Shown here in pieces: positions 34,573 to 45,209 of a DNA stretch of 64,000 nucleotides. Each line of letters starts with the position of its first letter. The first letter of the stretch is position 1. The DNA comes from Kuschelorhynchus macadamiae (Eukaryota > Arthropoda > Insecta > Coleoptera > Curculionidae), in contig JAUTXW010005194.1 of assembly GCA_030620095.1 (NCBI GenBank), positions 542,501 through 606,500 of the forward strand, in the 5' to 3' direction. Made by a program: the position numbers and the translations under genes. The notes below the pieces were generated by a model. It had not been told where the DNA came from and did no database searches. It saw only the letters and a list, made by a program, of their open reading frames with translations.

Positions 34573-37465
34573 TAGGGTTGCCAACTTTCAAATTTCAAAA
34601 TAAAGGACATTTTAGAAAATAATTGCTTACTGTAATAAAAATGCGCCGCAAGCTATATTTTTTTTGCGCATTCACCATTTTATCATTTTTTTTTATTCTG
34701 TGTAGAAGTTTCGGCGTAAATCTAAAGATGACAAATCCTAATATGTAATAGCCAATGATTTTTCATAATATTTTTTAATTTAAAAAATTAACAATAAAAA
34801 AACTTTGTTACAATAATTTTTATTAACATTTTTTTACATAAAAAGAAGATAACACAAACACAAAACATAAATTCTGTTTTCTACTAAATAACAGCATAAA
34901 AACCTACATACAAAAAAATAACATTTAGGTCTACAAAACTTTTTTAAATTTATATTTTTCTTGAGTTTTTGCTTTTTGAAGTAAACTTGTATTGTTTTTT
35001 ACACTATCAAAAAATTGGGCACAATTTTCGTTTATATTAAAATATATGTACAATTCCTTTTTAATTAAATCAATACTACATCTGTTTCTCTCATCGGACC
35101 ACTTAAAATTTACCACACTAAACACTCTCTCTGGAAATGCCGATGAGGCAGGAATACTCATAAAAAATGAAATTATTTTAAATAAATTACTAAAATCACA
35201 ATTATTAATATTTTTAAAAATAAAGTGCCACTTGTCACTAGAGCAAGATTTTGGAAAATGTTCGTTTCATTTAATTAAATCAAAATTTTCCTTTAGGGAA
35301 ATCATTTCTTCAAATAGTAGGTCCATGTTTACATTTAGCTGATCTTTTAAGTTACATTTTTCAATAATTTGCACCAAATCATTAAATCCTGGACATTTCT
35401 CTTTTAAGGACAAATTTGAAATAATATAAAGCCAATTATCTTTGTTAAAGTTGAACCATTTATTTAAATAATGTATTGCCCCGTCAAGAAAACCTAAAAA
35501 GTCTTTTATCATAAGTTCTCTATCTTGTGCAAATACATTTTCATTTTTTAACGTTTTACCAGTTTCATAACCAAAAAACTTCTCATTTTTTCTAGTTTCT
35601 AATTGGTTTTTAAAATCAGTCATAATTTGAAAAATTTCACATGCTGTTGTTTTATTTGATTCAATTTTTTTTATTGTTTTTTCAAAAACTTCACAAATAT
35701 TATGTATAAATAACAGGTAAATTTCTATTTTAAGAGGCACTTCTATTGAATCGGGAAAAATATTTAGAATGTTTTTAAGTTGCTTGGAACATGCTTCTTG
35801 TGCACTGAGAGCATAATCCTTGCCAATTTACAAGAAGCCTTTCAATACATGGTCCCATAGAAAGCCATCTAGTGACTACATGACGTAAAAGCTCTTTATA
35901 AGTACTTTCAACAAATAGGCAGAAATCTTGCAATTCCTCTCGCCTTTTTGCTGATTGAGAAAAATGCGCGTATATTTTTAAGACAAGGTTTTCTACGTCT
36001 AAATCTAAATTACCCAGAGAATGTTTGAAGAAATTATGTAAAATATGCGCATGGCAATTAGCTTTTAAAATGTTTGGATTTGCGCTTTGAAGATTTGTAT
36101 ATAATGAATGATTTTTGCCAAAATTTGCGTTGGTATTGTCGGCATTTAATGAAGATACTTTTAATAAAGATAACCCAATTGCCCTAGCGACTTCTGAACC
36201 GCTTTAAACATTCCATTGGCTGACTCATCGGGATTTTCGTAAAAATCAATGATTTTATTTGTAAGTCCTTCACTTTTAGAAAAATATTGAATGCAAATGG
36301 AAACAATTTTCTATTTTTCCGATTTGAAGCATCTATTTGTATGGAAAAAAATACATCTTTTAAAGCAAATAAAACGTTTTCAATTGAAAATGGACCAAGA
36401 ATATTTGTAACATATGCTTCTGATTTTGTTCTTCCACATGACAATTTTTGGGCAATTTTTGAGTCTGTGAAAATTTTTGAATTCAATTTAATCTGGCAGT
36501 CAGTTGAGTTATATGATATATGGTGTTTAACAGCATGAAAAACCTGAACAAGCTCAGACGATATAACCATACCTTCTTCTTTTGTGTCTTTTTTCGCAAA
36601 AAATGTTTTCATGACCCTGGATGATTTTGCACTTTGGCTGCGCTTTTTATGGCCCTCACTCTCCATATGTTGCTTTACAGATGATATTCCCATAGAGCCG
36701 ATAGAAAAATAATTATTGCACATCGTGCATCGTGCTTCATTTATATGTTTTCCCTCCTTGAGCCAAGCGGCATATTCCTTAACTTCTAGCCATGCTTTGT
36801 TAAATACACAAAGTCTTTTTCTTTTCTTGGGCGGAGTGGAAGGACAGGTAGATGTAGATGGCTGTGACTTTGAAGCCTCACCATCACTGGGTTCGCCTTT
36901 AACATTGTTCTTGTTCATAATTATCTATAAAATAAATAGCGCACGTCAATTGTGAATTCAGAAACAATTAGTGAATACAGAAATCAGAAATGTTAAAATA
37001 ACATTATTTTTTATAGAATGTTTTTGCTTAAACTTAAAAGAGTTTTCACTTACCTTTAAGATAATAGAATAAAACACTATATTTTAAACTGCATACATAA
37101 ATAACACACAAAGAGAAAAAAATAAACGCTCTGCATAGGCCAACCTATTACCTACCAATAAGAAAATATCGCGAATTTTGCGGGAATTCGCGCCGAGACA
37201 TGCACGGGGAATCACCGACATTTTTGACATTTTCAAGTGTTGCCAATGTTGCCATTGCCAACTGTAGGACATACACAATAAATAACAACCTTAAAAAAAT
37301 TAAATAACTAATTTTTTAGTCGTAAAAAGGATTTATTTTTAATAATTCAAATATGTTTGGATTTTAAAGGACATTTATAGTCCTTTGACACCTTTTCAAA
37401 GGTCAAAGGACTTAATTTTCAAATAAATGACTGTCCTTTCAAATAAAGGACGGTTGGCAACCCTA
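34573..37465 (-). mobile_element. hAT DNA transposon with ATGCGATA duplication
   Basis: The ends are TAGGGTTGCCAAC and its inverse, with TCAAA..AAAGGACA subterminal similarity. A perfect 8 bp direct repeat ATGCGATA lies at 34565-34572 and 37466-37473. Length is 2893 bp. It landed 14 bp upstream of the start codon of the host transposon's transposase, separating the gene from its own promoter region. It carries a broken hAT transposase on the minus strand. Confidence 0.95.
34931..36918 (-). pseudogene. hAT transposase with BED-like finger, frameshifted
   Basis: The N-terminal frame (36918-36184) has a BED-like finger (CTMCNNYFSIGSMG then H..SEGHKKR) and FFSIQIDASNRKNRKLFPFAF with the likely first catalytic Asp. 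Shifted frames between 36180 and 35750 show LNADNTNANFG (second acidic site) and HVVTRWLSMGPCIERLL. Frame 35740-35267 continues the helical insertion. Frame 35161-34931 is the C-terminal dimerisation block (SIPASSAFPERVFSVVNFKWSDERNR). All parts are present but disrupted by several shifts and stops, so the copy is inactive. Confidence 0.9.
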
Positions 37466-37785
37466 ATGCGATACGTAAACCGCCTCTAAACAAACACGTC
37501 TGAACAATTACGCCTACTGGATAGATTGCATCATCCGCGAAATAATAAAACGTTGGCGGTGGGGGACAAACCACGATTCATTTTGAGAAGAGGTTATCTC
37601 CAGAAGATGACCCGTTTTCGAAATGAACTGATTTTTGTGTGGCGTGTATAGGCGGGCGGTAAGAATTTTGAAAGATGCCCCGTTTTCATCGGGATTTGAT
37701 GCATCTAGGTATACTGAATGTTAATTCGCCAAAAAATGAAAATGTCAAAAAAGTGGATGTGACCCCTTTTCAAAATGACCGATTC

Positions 37786-38345
37786 AATTAGAGGAACGCT
37801 TAAGTCATATTGTAATGTTTGATTTTTTTTTATTATTATATAGTTTTAAAATGTTACTGTAAATATTGCTAAGACCTTGTGTATCGGTTCTAAGATTTAC
37901 ACAGTCGTTCAAATTTATATGGATCATTTCACTTATAATTCTTTTTGAGTAGTTTCTCTCAGAATTTAAGATTTGTATATTATCAAATTGAAATATATGA
38001 CCTGTTTGAAAGTGATGTTGTGAGAGAGCAGTTTTATCTTTGTCTATCATACGGCTGTTATTACAGTCGTATTTGTGTTGGCTTGAGCGCTTCCCCAAGT
38101 ACTGTTTCGTATGTCTGACATATAATTTATTACATTCACAAGGTATGCAATAAACGACATTTGATTTTTTTTCCTTGGGTGTAGGGTCCTTTAACGTTGT
38201 ATATAACACATTTGTGGTTTTCTTATTGTAAAATGCTAATTTTGCATTGGTGTCTCTGAGACAATTGTCAATTTTTTGTGAAAGACGCTAATTTTGCATT
38301 CTCATTATTTATGTTATGTTTTCGTGTCTTATATTTATTAATAGA
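37786..38345 (-). repeat. inner part of arm A of the inverted duplication
   Basis: This continues arm A after the transposon and is the inverted counterpart of about 38580-39149. It consists mainly of the 3' part of a Penelope-like element. Small indels distinguish the arms: a 31 bp piece near 38625-38655 in arm B is absent here, and 7 bp present here (near 38105) are missing at about 38831 in arm B. Confidence 0.88.
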
Positions 38346-38491
38346 CATTTATAAAATTCAATTTTTTGTGAAAGACCTAAAATTAATATATGCAATAAGC
38401 CATTAATTATTCCTTTTTTGTTGGATACTGGGTGGTTTTTTAAGTAATTACCTGAGCTGCTGGGTTTTTTTAGTTTTAATTGACCCATCAA
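37805..38491 (-). pseudogene. Penelope-like element 3' part with GIY-YIG domain (copy A)
   Basis: Reading on the minus strand, LKKPSSSGNYLKNHPVSNKKGII matches the block just after RT in Penelope-like elements. After a shift, LAFYNKKTTNVLYTTLKDPT leads into a GIY-YIG-type endonuclease region: VVYCIPCECNKLYVRHTKQYLGKR, then HHFQTGHIFQFDNIQIL and NYSKRIISEMIHI. The RT catalytic part is absent and a stop/shift lies near 38290. GIY-YIG plus this RT tail is diagnostic for canonical Penelope elements. Confidence 0.87.
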
Positions 38492-38561
38492 TATTTCTGA
38501 TGACTTCTATGTCTAGAACATCACAAAAATAAAAACTATCCTTCGACAAAACAACTACCCG

Positions 38562-39130
38562 TTGAATTTTATAAATAGATCTATTAATAAATATAAGACA
38601 CGAAAACATAACATAAATAATGAGAAGAAATATTTTAGATTTCCATATATTAATGGTCTTTCACAAAAAATTGACAATTGTCTCAGAGACACCAATGCAA
38701 AATTAGCGTTTTACAATAAGAAAACCACAAATGTGTTATATACAACGTTAAAGGACCCTACATCCAAAGAAAAAAAATCAAATGTCGTTTATTGCATACC
38801 TTGCGAATGTAATAAATTATATGTCGGACATAGTACTTGGGGAAGCGCTCAAGCCAACACAAATATGACTGTAATAATAGCCGTATGATAGACAAAGACA
38901 AAACTGCTCTCTCACGACATCACTTTCAAACAGGTCATATATTTCAATTTGATAATATACAAATCTTAGATTCTGAGAGAAACTACTCAAAAAGAATTAT
39001 AAGTGAAATGATCCATATAAATTTGAACGACTGTGTAAATCTTAGAACCGATACACAAGGTCTTAGCAATATTTACAGTAACATTTTAAAACTATATAAT
39101 AATAAAAAAAAATCAAACATTACAATATGA
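38562..39130 (+). pseudogene. Penelope-like element 3' part with GIY-YIG domain (copy B)
   Basis: This is the inverted twin of copy A, in head-to-head arrangement with a spacer of about 230 bp between the arms. The frame from 38562 reads through LSQKIDNCLRDTNAKLAF and VVYCIPCECNKLYVGH and then loses the frame at about 38831, where 7 bp are missing relative to copy A. A second frame (38837-39130) carries GKRSSQHKYDC to the C-terminus. The Gly in YVGH is conserved here but is Arg in copy A. Confidence 0.87.
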
Positions 39131-39745
39131 CTTGAGCGTTCCTCTAATTATTGTAAACAACAAATAGTATCTTGGGTGATATGACTTAATTTTATATTTA
39201 TATATATTTTGTAAACTATTTTTATTTTTAAATTTTAAATCGTTGTTTGTATTTACCCTTAAAAGTTTTTACTTATATTTGTATATATTTTTTATTTTTA
39301 ATAGGTTTCATTACGTATTGAGGTAAACTTGACAAAATGGACATTATTTTATGGCAGAAACCTTATATAATTAGTTAATTTATGTCTGACCACAATCTAG
39401 TACAATTCTGACCCACTGTACGGCTGAATGCGACTGTAATTGTTCTTAACCCCAAACCAAAACAAACACTTTCAGTTGTTGATAAGTAAACGTGCTGTGT
39501 CCGTCCTAAAAGTTTGTGTAGTTCCTACGTCAGTAAAATGTGTATATGTTTATTTATTTATTGTGTAAATGTCCATTATTCAGGTTTTTACACTAACTGT
39601 TGCTTCACATTGCTTTACTTTTGCTTTTAATCTAATTTATCTAATAGACATTACTAATTGGTAAAGTGTTAATGTAATTGAAACGTTGCAATTGAAAATA
39701 GTGGTTTCACTTTAGACCTTATTGCTTCCCATAACCCATGAAAAA
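38580..39745 (+). repeat. arm B of the ~1.1 kb inverted duplication
   Basis: Arm B is the uninterrupted counterpart of 30935-31533 plus 37786-38345. It keeps the empty insertion site of the 6.25 kb transposon at AATT 39146-39149. Its outer end reaches about 390 bp upstream of the TMA7 start codon. Confidence 0.9.
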
Positions 39746-40015
39746 CCTATTCACATAGGTCTGGATATGCCTATCCAATTAAAGGCAATCATTTTAAATA
39801 TCTTGAGAATACCTAATAGAATGTTATTGAAAGAGGACGATTTATAAGAAAATTAAGATGAACTGTTGCTTCACATGCTTTACTTTTGATTTAAAGAATT
39901 ATCATAGACATTACTAATTGGTAAAGGAAATTGGCCTTTGCAGTCTACCCCAATCAACTTCCCAACCTCTTATGCTTCCCAGAACCTGAAAAACCTATTC
40001 ACATAGGTCTGGATA
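39595..40015 (+). repeat. direct duplication upstream of TMA7
   Basis: Two landmark strings occur twice in the same order. One starts CTGTTGCTTCACA and ends AGACATTACTAATTGG (39597-39663 and 39866-39926). The other is AACCTATTCACATAGGTCTGG (39746-39768 and 39985-40009). The copy spacing is about 240-270 bp with indels. This is noncoding. Confidence 0.8.
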
Positions 40016-40136
40016 TCGTTCCAAAGGAAATCCTACTCCCTCTATAGGACTGTAACACCATATGTGTATATAAATTTATTGCCCAAATTTCAGAATGAAT
40101 CCACCTATGTCAATTAGACTTTATTTCTATTTTTAG

Positions 40137-40331
40137 ATGTCTGGTCGTGAAGGAGGAAAGAAAAAACCTTTAAAACAGCCAAAGAAAGACCAGAGGGAGC
40201 TGGATGACGATGACATTGCTCAGAAACAGAAACTAAAAGAGCAACAGAAAGCATTGCAAGATGCTAAAGCAAAAGCTTCTCAGAAAGGGCCATTAGTCAG
40301 TGGTGGAATAAAAAAGTCTGGAAAAAAATGA
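40137..40331 (+). CDS. TMA7: translation machinery-associated protein 7 (TMA7)
   Basis: The 64-residue, highly charged protein matches TMA7 (CCDC72) over its full length: MSGREGGKKKPLKQPKK at the start, a central acidic then helical KQKLKEQQKALQDAKAKA stretch, and the invariant GPLVSGGIKKSGKK ending. The family is a small ribosome-associated protein conserved from yeast to human. Its exact role is not well defined. The ATG immediately follows a TTTCTATTTTTAG acceptor, so a noncoding or very short first exon lies upstream. AATAAA at 40411-40416 is the probable poly(A) signal. The frame is intact, and the family length is also 64. Confidence 0.95.
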   Translation: MSGREGGKKKPLKQPKKDQRELDDDDIAQKQKLKEQQKALQDAKAKASQKGPLVSGGIKKSGKK

Positions 40332-40601
40332 TAACAGTGTAGTTTACAAAAATTTTTTTTTGCTATTTCAGATTTTGAAAGATATAATTTTTGTTTTTAC
40401 ACGTTTAAGTAATAAAATTTTCTCTTTTAATTTTTTTTATGTTTTATTTATTGTGTTAAAAGAGAAAAATAATGTATATAACTTAGGTCCAGGTCTGCTT
40501 CGTGAGACTATCCCATAAAAGTGTCACCAAAAAAGTTACTTTCATGTTATATCTTAATTTTTTAAATTTGGCAATATTATATCATACCTAGTGATATATA
40601 A

Positions 40602-40917
40602 TATGCTAAATCAAAAGCTTCTCGGAAAGGGCCATTAATCAATGAAGTCTGAAAAAAAATTATAACAGTGTAGTTTACAAACATTTTCTTTGCTATTTTA
40701 GATTTTAAAAGATATAATTTTTTTTTTACCTAAGATAAATTAAATTTTCTCTATTAAAATTTTTTTTTATGTTTTATTTATTGTTAAAGAGACAAATAAT
40801 GTATATTTAATAGGTCTGCTTTAAACCCATAAAAGTGCCACCAAAAAGTTACTCTCATGTTGTATCTTAATTTTTTTAAATTTGGCAATGTTATATCATA
40901 CCTAGTGATATATAATT
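40602..40917 (+). pseudogene. partial tandem duplicate of the TMA7 3' end
   Basis: The sequence from ATGCTAAATCAAAAGCTTCT onward repeats 40259-40590: the last TMA7 codons (KASRKGPLINE..), the stop region and the 3' untranslated part through ACCTAGTGATATATA. A short deletion removes the GGIKK codons and shifts the frame, and several indels affect the untranslated part, including the AATAAA. There is no start codon and no promoter part, so it is a dead partial copy. Confidence 0.88.
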
Positions 40918-41180
40918 TAAGGCAACTTTGAAATGTGTGCCTTGATATGATAAATTAATCTTTACAAAACTGATAATTTAAATGGATTGTTAAAAGGTGT
41001 AAAGTTTCTTGTATGTGAGAACCTGCTTAGCCAATCTAAATGAATTGCTTTAGTAAAATGTGCAGAACAAAAAGGCAAATGTATTCATCTAGAGCTGCTT
41101 GGTGTATGAAGTTATTTATTTCCTTTAAGGCAGCTTTGAAATGTGTGCCTTGATATGAAAATAAATGCTTACAAACAAGA
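40915..41180 (+). repeat. short direct repeat after the TMA7 duplicate
   Basis: A string starting AAGGCAACTTTGAAATGTG and ending GCCTTGATATGA (40919-40951) recurs with one change at 41128-41159. The ~209 bp in between contains no coding region. It may be a further step of the same local duplication. Confidence 0.6.
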
Positions 41181-41249
41181 AACTGCATAATTAACGGTTC
41201 CACTTGAAAAAACTTGACCTCCAAAATTCGGGGGTGAGGCAAATTACCC

Positions 41250-41991
41250 ATAGTGGGTTTAAAGTTTGTTCTCCAACACGTGATACATTTCGAAAGAACA
41301 AAATGAATTGCGCGTTTTTACGATAAAATTCAAAATTTTTGAACGGTTAAAGACGTCACTTTCATGATAAAAATTAATGAGAAGGGTAGTTAAAAGACAT
41401 TGCCGGGTTAACAACATAAGGTATTTTGGGTCATAATTTAGAGCGGAAATTTAAGTCGATCGCCGGCGTGAAAAACCTCCACATGGTCAATGAAAACATT
41501 TACTTTGGTTCAGAAAGAATCTTACTATTACCGCTTTTAAAATAATTTTTATTTTTGCCGTTATTTATAAATCGTATAATAAAGGAAAGAATGCTTTGAA
41601 GCATTTACTATTACCGTTTACTACGGTGACAAATTTATTTAATAACGAATGTAAAATACTTCCGTTCGCGCCCGAATTGTTGCGCTATTTTTTCTCTTGG
41701 ATAGAAATTTGCGTGTTTGATAAATATGAACTAAAATTATTTTTAACATTTGTTTAGGGGGTTTCCGAAACGAATTCTAATATATAACTTATATAGTATT
41801 GTTTTCTTGCTATTTTCTATATCTGAATCTATATATGTAATTTATATATGAAAATTAATACCTTATATTATTATATTGTTGTCTCACAGTATTCCTGTGG
41901 TTGTATTTTATATTGACGGGATTATACCAAGTCAGGACAAAAAAAAACAACTATTGTTTATTAAGAAATGATCCAACGATGTTACATGTTT
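41250..41991. other. no gene recognised
   Basis: AT-rich sequence with no supported frame or repeat. (T)ATATAA-rich segments lie near 41780-41870. Confidence 0.35.
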
Positions 41992-42560
41992 TCAAAATGA
42001 CCAATTTCTGGACGTTCCGTTTTGATTGACTTTGTTTAATACTAGTACCTGGTTAGCCAAATATAGGATATTGATATCAAAGGCTTTTTTATAATCTATG
42101 TAACCAGTGTGAAATGATTTTTCCTGGTTTGTTCTATGATGACGCTGTCTATAATTAGCTGCTCCTTGCCTCCTCGGCTGTTTTTCTTGCACCCTTTTTG
42201 CTCTTCCGTTAGAATTGTGTGCTAGGTGTTGTTCTATTCTCCTGGTAATTGTGGCTGTGATGATCTTATATAGGGTTGGAAGGCACTTAATAGGTCGGTA
42301 ATTTGACGGGTTCTTAGTGTCTGAGTTTTTGGGTTTAAGGTATGTTATTCCTTGGTTGAAAAAACTGTGGAGTGTGCTAGGTTTTAAAATAATTTTATTA
42401 ATTTGGCGAATGAGAGCTTCATGTGTGGAGGTAAACTCTTTGTACCAGAAGTTATGAATGTTATCTATTTCAGGACATCTCAAATTATGCGTGTATTTGA
42501 TTCTTTCTGCACCTTCTTGTGTTGTCATTGCAAATTCCTCTTGTTCCTTCTTATTATTAT
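41992..42560 (-). pseudogene. RT fragment, R4/Dong/NeSL-like non-LTR element
   Basis: The minus frame reads IDNIHNFWYKEFTSTHEALI, GITYLKPKNSDTKNPSNYRP and IKCLPTLYKIITATITRRIEQHL, then after a divergent patch GYIDYKKAFDI. The K-T-N-P-S-NYRPI-CLPTLYKI and Y-I-DYKKAFD pattern is typical of the older non-LTR group with a restriction-enzyme-like endonuclease (R2/R4/NeSL), and differs from the endonuclease-first elements elsewhere in the window. A (TTA)n run at about 42549-42569 abuts the 5' side. Only this fragment remains. Confidence 0.75.
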
Positions 42561-42629
42561 TATTATTATTGAAAGTAATTTATTTCTGATTACTAATAAA
42601 TTCAACCCGGTCTTTTTTACTTAATAACA

Positions 42630-44039
42630 ATTTAAAGTTTATATGTTATAGTAATTTTTGATTTATTTGAACAGTGTTGTTTACCAACATAACTTTATCA
42701 CACAGTGTATTCTAGTTAAAAATTATGTTTTAACAGTAAATTAAATCACGAAATATATTCAAAGAAAGCATATCTTTAGATAAATTGGTGTCAGTAAATC
42801 TCAAAAAATAAATTGCTTTCTGTAAAGTTAAACCCATTCTATTATATTATCTTCTAAATAGAAGCAGATATTCAAACGATTTGCCTGGAAAAATTTAGCC
42901 GGGTAATTAGATTCGGCCTTACCAAGACTGTCATTAGCCACGTATACACCGATAACAAATATTAGCCCGATTTGACCCCTACGGATCTTGCTGAAGAATT
43001 AAGTCCGACTAGGGCTGTACAAAAGGAATATGCGCAGGGAAGCGTAAAACAGTGCGCGCCCCCCAATAAATATAAAGAATAAATGCAGATCATTTAGCAA
43101 TCTTGAAAGTTCCGATTTAAACTTTTGATTTAAAAAAAAATTAATAATAAATGTAAGACATGCACTATCCCTTCTGGTGTGGCATACGTATTGCTATTTA
43201 TTGTTCAATTTCTATCTTGGAAATCCTATCCGCGCCTGTAGTTATCACAAAACATTCCCCCTTTATAGGTGTCTTTTAGAGAGGCCCTACCAGAATTACT
43301 TGAACGCAATAGTATAAATGTATCACAATAATTCACACCTAATACCCAATATTTACGATTCAAAAAAGTTAATCTGAATAGGGGGCAAAGGTAAAATAAT
43401 ACCTTTGTTCTACATTTTCGAACCTACCCAAGGCGAAGAACACTACTAAACTTGGCAACTACGCTTAGGTTGTTTTTGTCTCTCTCTTCTGTTCATCTTT
43501 CCTTTTGTCATGTTTGACAAACAGCTGACCTAACCAGTTGTGAGCGAACTTTTAATAGAAGTGGGTTTCTGCTTGGTGCGTAAATCAGTGGATTTTTGCG
43601 CTTTGTTCCCAAACATTTTCATCACATTTTCACTATGTATACCAAAAATATAAAAAACTTTGAAAATAGTGCAGTTATATAGCATCCGTTGGTGTTGGAA
43701 TCCTAATTGTGACACGACATTAGGTAATTAGATGTTAAACCCGTTTTTATCATTGATAATCGCAATATGGATGCCATTTTGTCTACCTGTCGTTTGTTTT
43801 TTCTTAATGAATTTGCTAAAATACTGTTTATTATCAATGTACTGGATCGCTATAATAAATTTAGTCACGTGTATTTGGTTTTGTTGGAAACTGGCTTATA
43901 TTAGGTTTCATGTGTATCATCTTAATGATGGTCCATATGATTTCATATATACTTCAGGTACATACATGTTGGAATTAAATTTAAAATTTATTTTACTCAC
44001 GTCAAATCATATAATCAGGTATATTAAATACATTTGAAG
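42630..44039. other. no gene recognised
   Basis: No motif is recognised. A patch near 42890-43080 is less AT-rich, with short G/C runs. The 101-codon plus frame at 43732-44037 is hydrophobic, A+T-driven and has no family resemblance. Confidence 0.3.
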
Positions 44040-44565
44040 CAGTAGCGTAACAAGACAGCATGGGACCCCCGGGGGCAGGAAAATGAGTGGGGGTAATAAT
44101 TTATATAAAATTTAATCATTAATAAAAATATATTTTTTTAACAATTGTGTACAACTCCCTGCAAGTTTTTTATAAATGGTTCTAATCAAGTTTATTCATA
44201 CAATACATTTTTAACCTTCTAGTCTAGCATTACTTTTACCTGAAAAGGAACAAAACTAATTAAAAGATAAAAGATATTGATATTCAGTTAATATAGAAGG
44301 GGCTATTATTTCGGAATATTTACTATAAAAATTTGTTCTTTTTTGCAAAAAACTTCTTGACTAAAAAACTTCTTGACTACATAAAATCTAAACATTAATA
44401 AAAATATATTTTTTTAACAATTGTGTACAACTCCCTGCAAGTTTTTTATAAACTAATCAAGTTTATTCATTCATTTTTAACCTTCTAGCTAGCATTACTT
44501 GAAAAGGAACAAAACTGATTAAAAGATAAAAGATATTGATATTCAGTTAATATAACTTCACATAA
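44040..44565 (+). repeat. TE-like terminus followed by a ~180 bp direct repeat
   Basis: CAGTAGCGTAAC...GGGACCCCCGGGGGCA at about 44040-44080 resembles the conserved first bases of non-autonomous DNA transposons. No inverse end was found. Immediately after, 44117-44297 and 44393-44563 are two direct copies (ATTAATAAAAATATATTTTT, ACTCCCTGCAAGTTTTTTATAAA, AAAGATATTGATATTCAG) differing by small deletions, spaced about 276 bp apart. Confidence 0.75.
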
Positions 44566-44817
44566 AATTCTAAACATTAGAACTGTTACAAAAACAAAAT
44601 CAAAATTGGACATTTTATTTTTAAGAGCTAAAGCTTCATCATCTCTATTAATTCATTTTGAATTTTTGGGCTTAGGTTAGGTTAGGTGCCATCAGGATCA
44701 ATTCAATATTGATCCTGAAGGCACTGCTGTAAAAACTTGGTTCACATATTATTATAGTTCGATAGAAACTTAACTTGTGATAGAAAATATCCATTCATTC
44801 GTTTTGAAACTTAATAG

Positions 44818-44820
<3 letters not shown>

Positions 44821-44853
<33 letters not shown>
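44821..44853. repeat. (AAT)11 microsatellite
   Basis: Eleven perfect AAT units. Such trinucleotide runs often mark the 3' tail of a retroelement. No retroelement body is recognisable directly next to it, although RT fragments begin about 360 bp further on. Confidence 0.9.
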
Positions 44854-45209
44854 CCTCTACCTCTCACCATATCTTATAATGTGATGGGTGGTTAATTATT
44901 AAATGCCACAGCACTTCAGTAAGCTCCATCAGGACTTGAGAAAATGCCTATATTACAATCCAGAAATTTCATACTTTTAATTTTTAATATTCTGGTCGAA
45001 AGAAGCTTTGGTTTCTAAAGATGATCTCAGATGTTTTACAATAAACTATTATTAAAAAATAAGATTAATTAAAAAAACAGGTACCTAATGGGTTCGGGTA
45101 TGATTTAATACATCTTTGATTTCAGTAAGATTTTGTAGGACATTAGCCTCCAAATCAATTTTATTCAAGTCACACCCAAAAGACTTCACATTTGTTTTAG
45201 AAAAAGTTA

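Larger units (their letters stand above)
31534..37785 (-). mobile_element. DNA transposon with AATT duplication and CDGCPGQN-type transposase
   Basis: The terminal inverted repeat starts GAATCGGTCATTTTGAAAA and continues for about 37 bp with one mismatch (31534-31570 and 37749-37785). It is flanked by AATT (31530-31533 and 37786-37789). The inverted arm B holds the uninterrupted site, with a single AATT at 39146-39149, which confirms the borders and the 4 bp duplication. Inside are a two-exon transposase gene, a 594 bp palindromic MITE and a 2.9 kb hAT insertion. The core without these is about 2.75 kb. A subterminal motif GATGACCCGTTTTC is seen near both ends. The superfamily is not certain; 4 bp duplications occur in Sola elements among others. 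Confidence 0.88.

Noticed and set aside
43732..44037. 101-codon hydrophobic plus frame
   Set aside because: Composition follows the local A+T bias, there is no family motif, and no splice or poly(A) context supports a gene.
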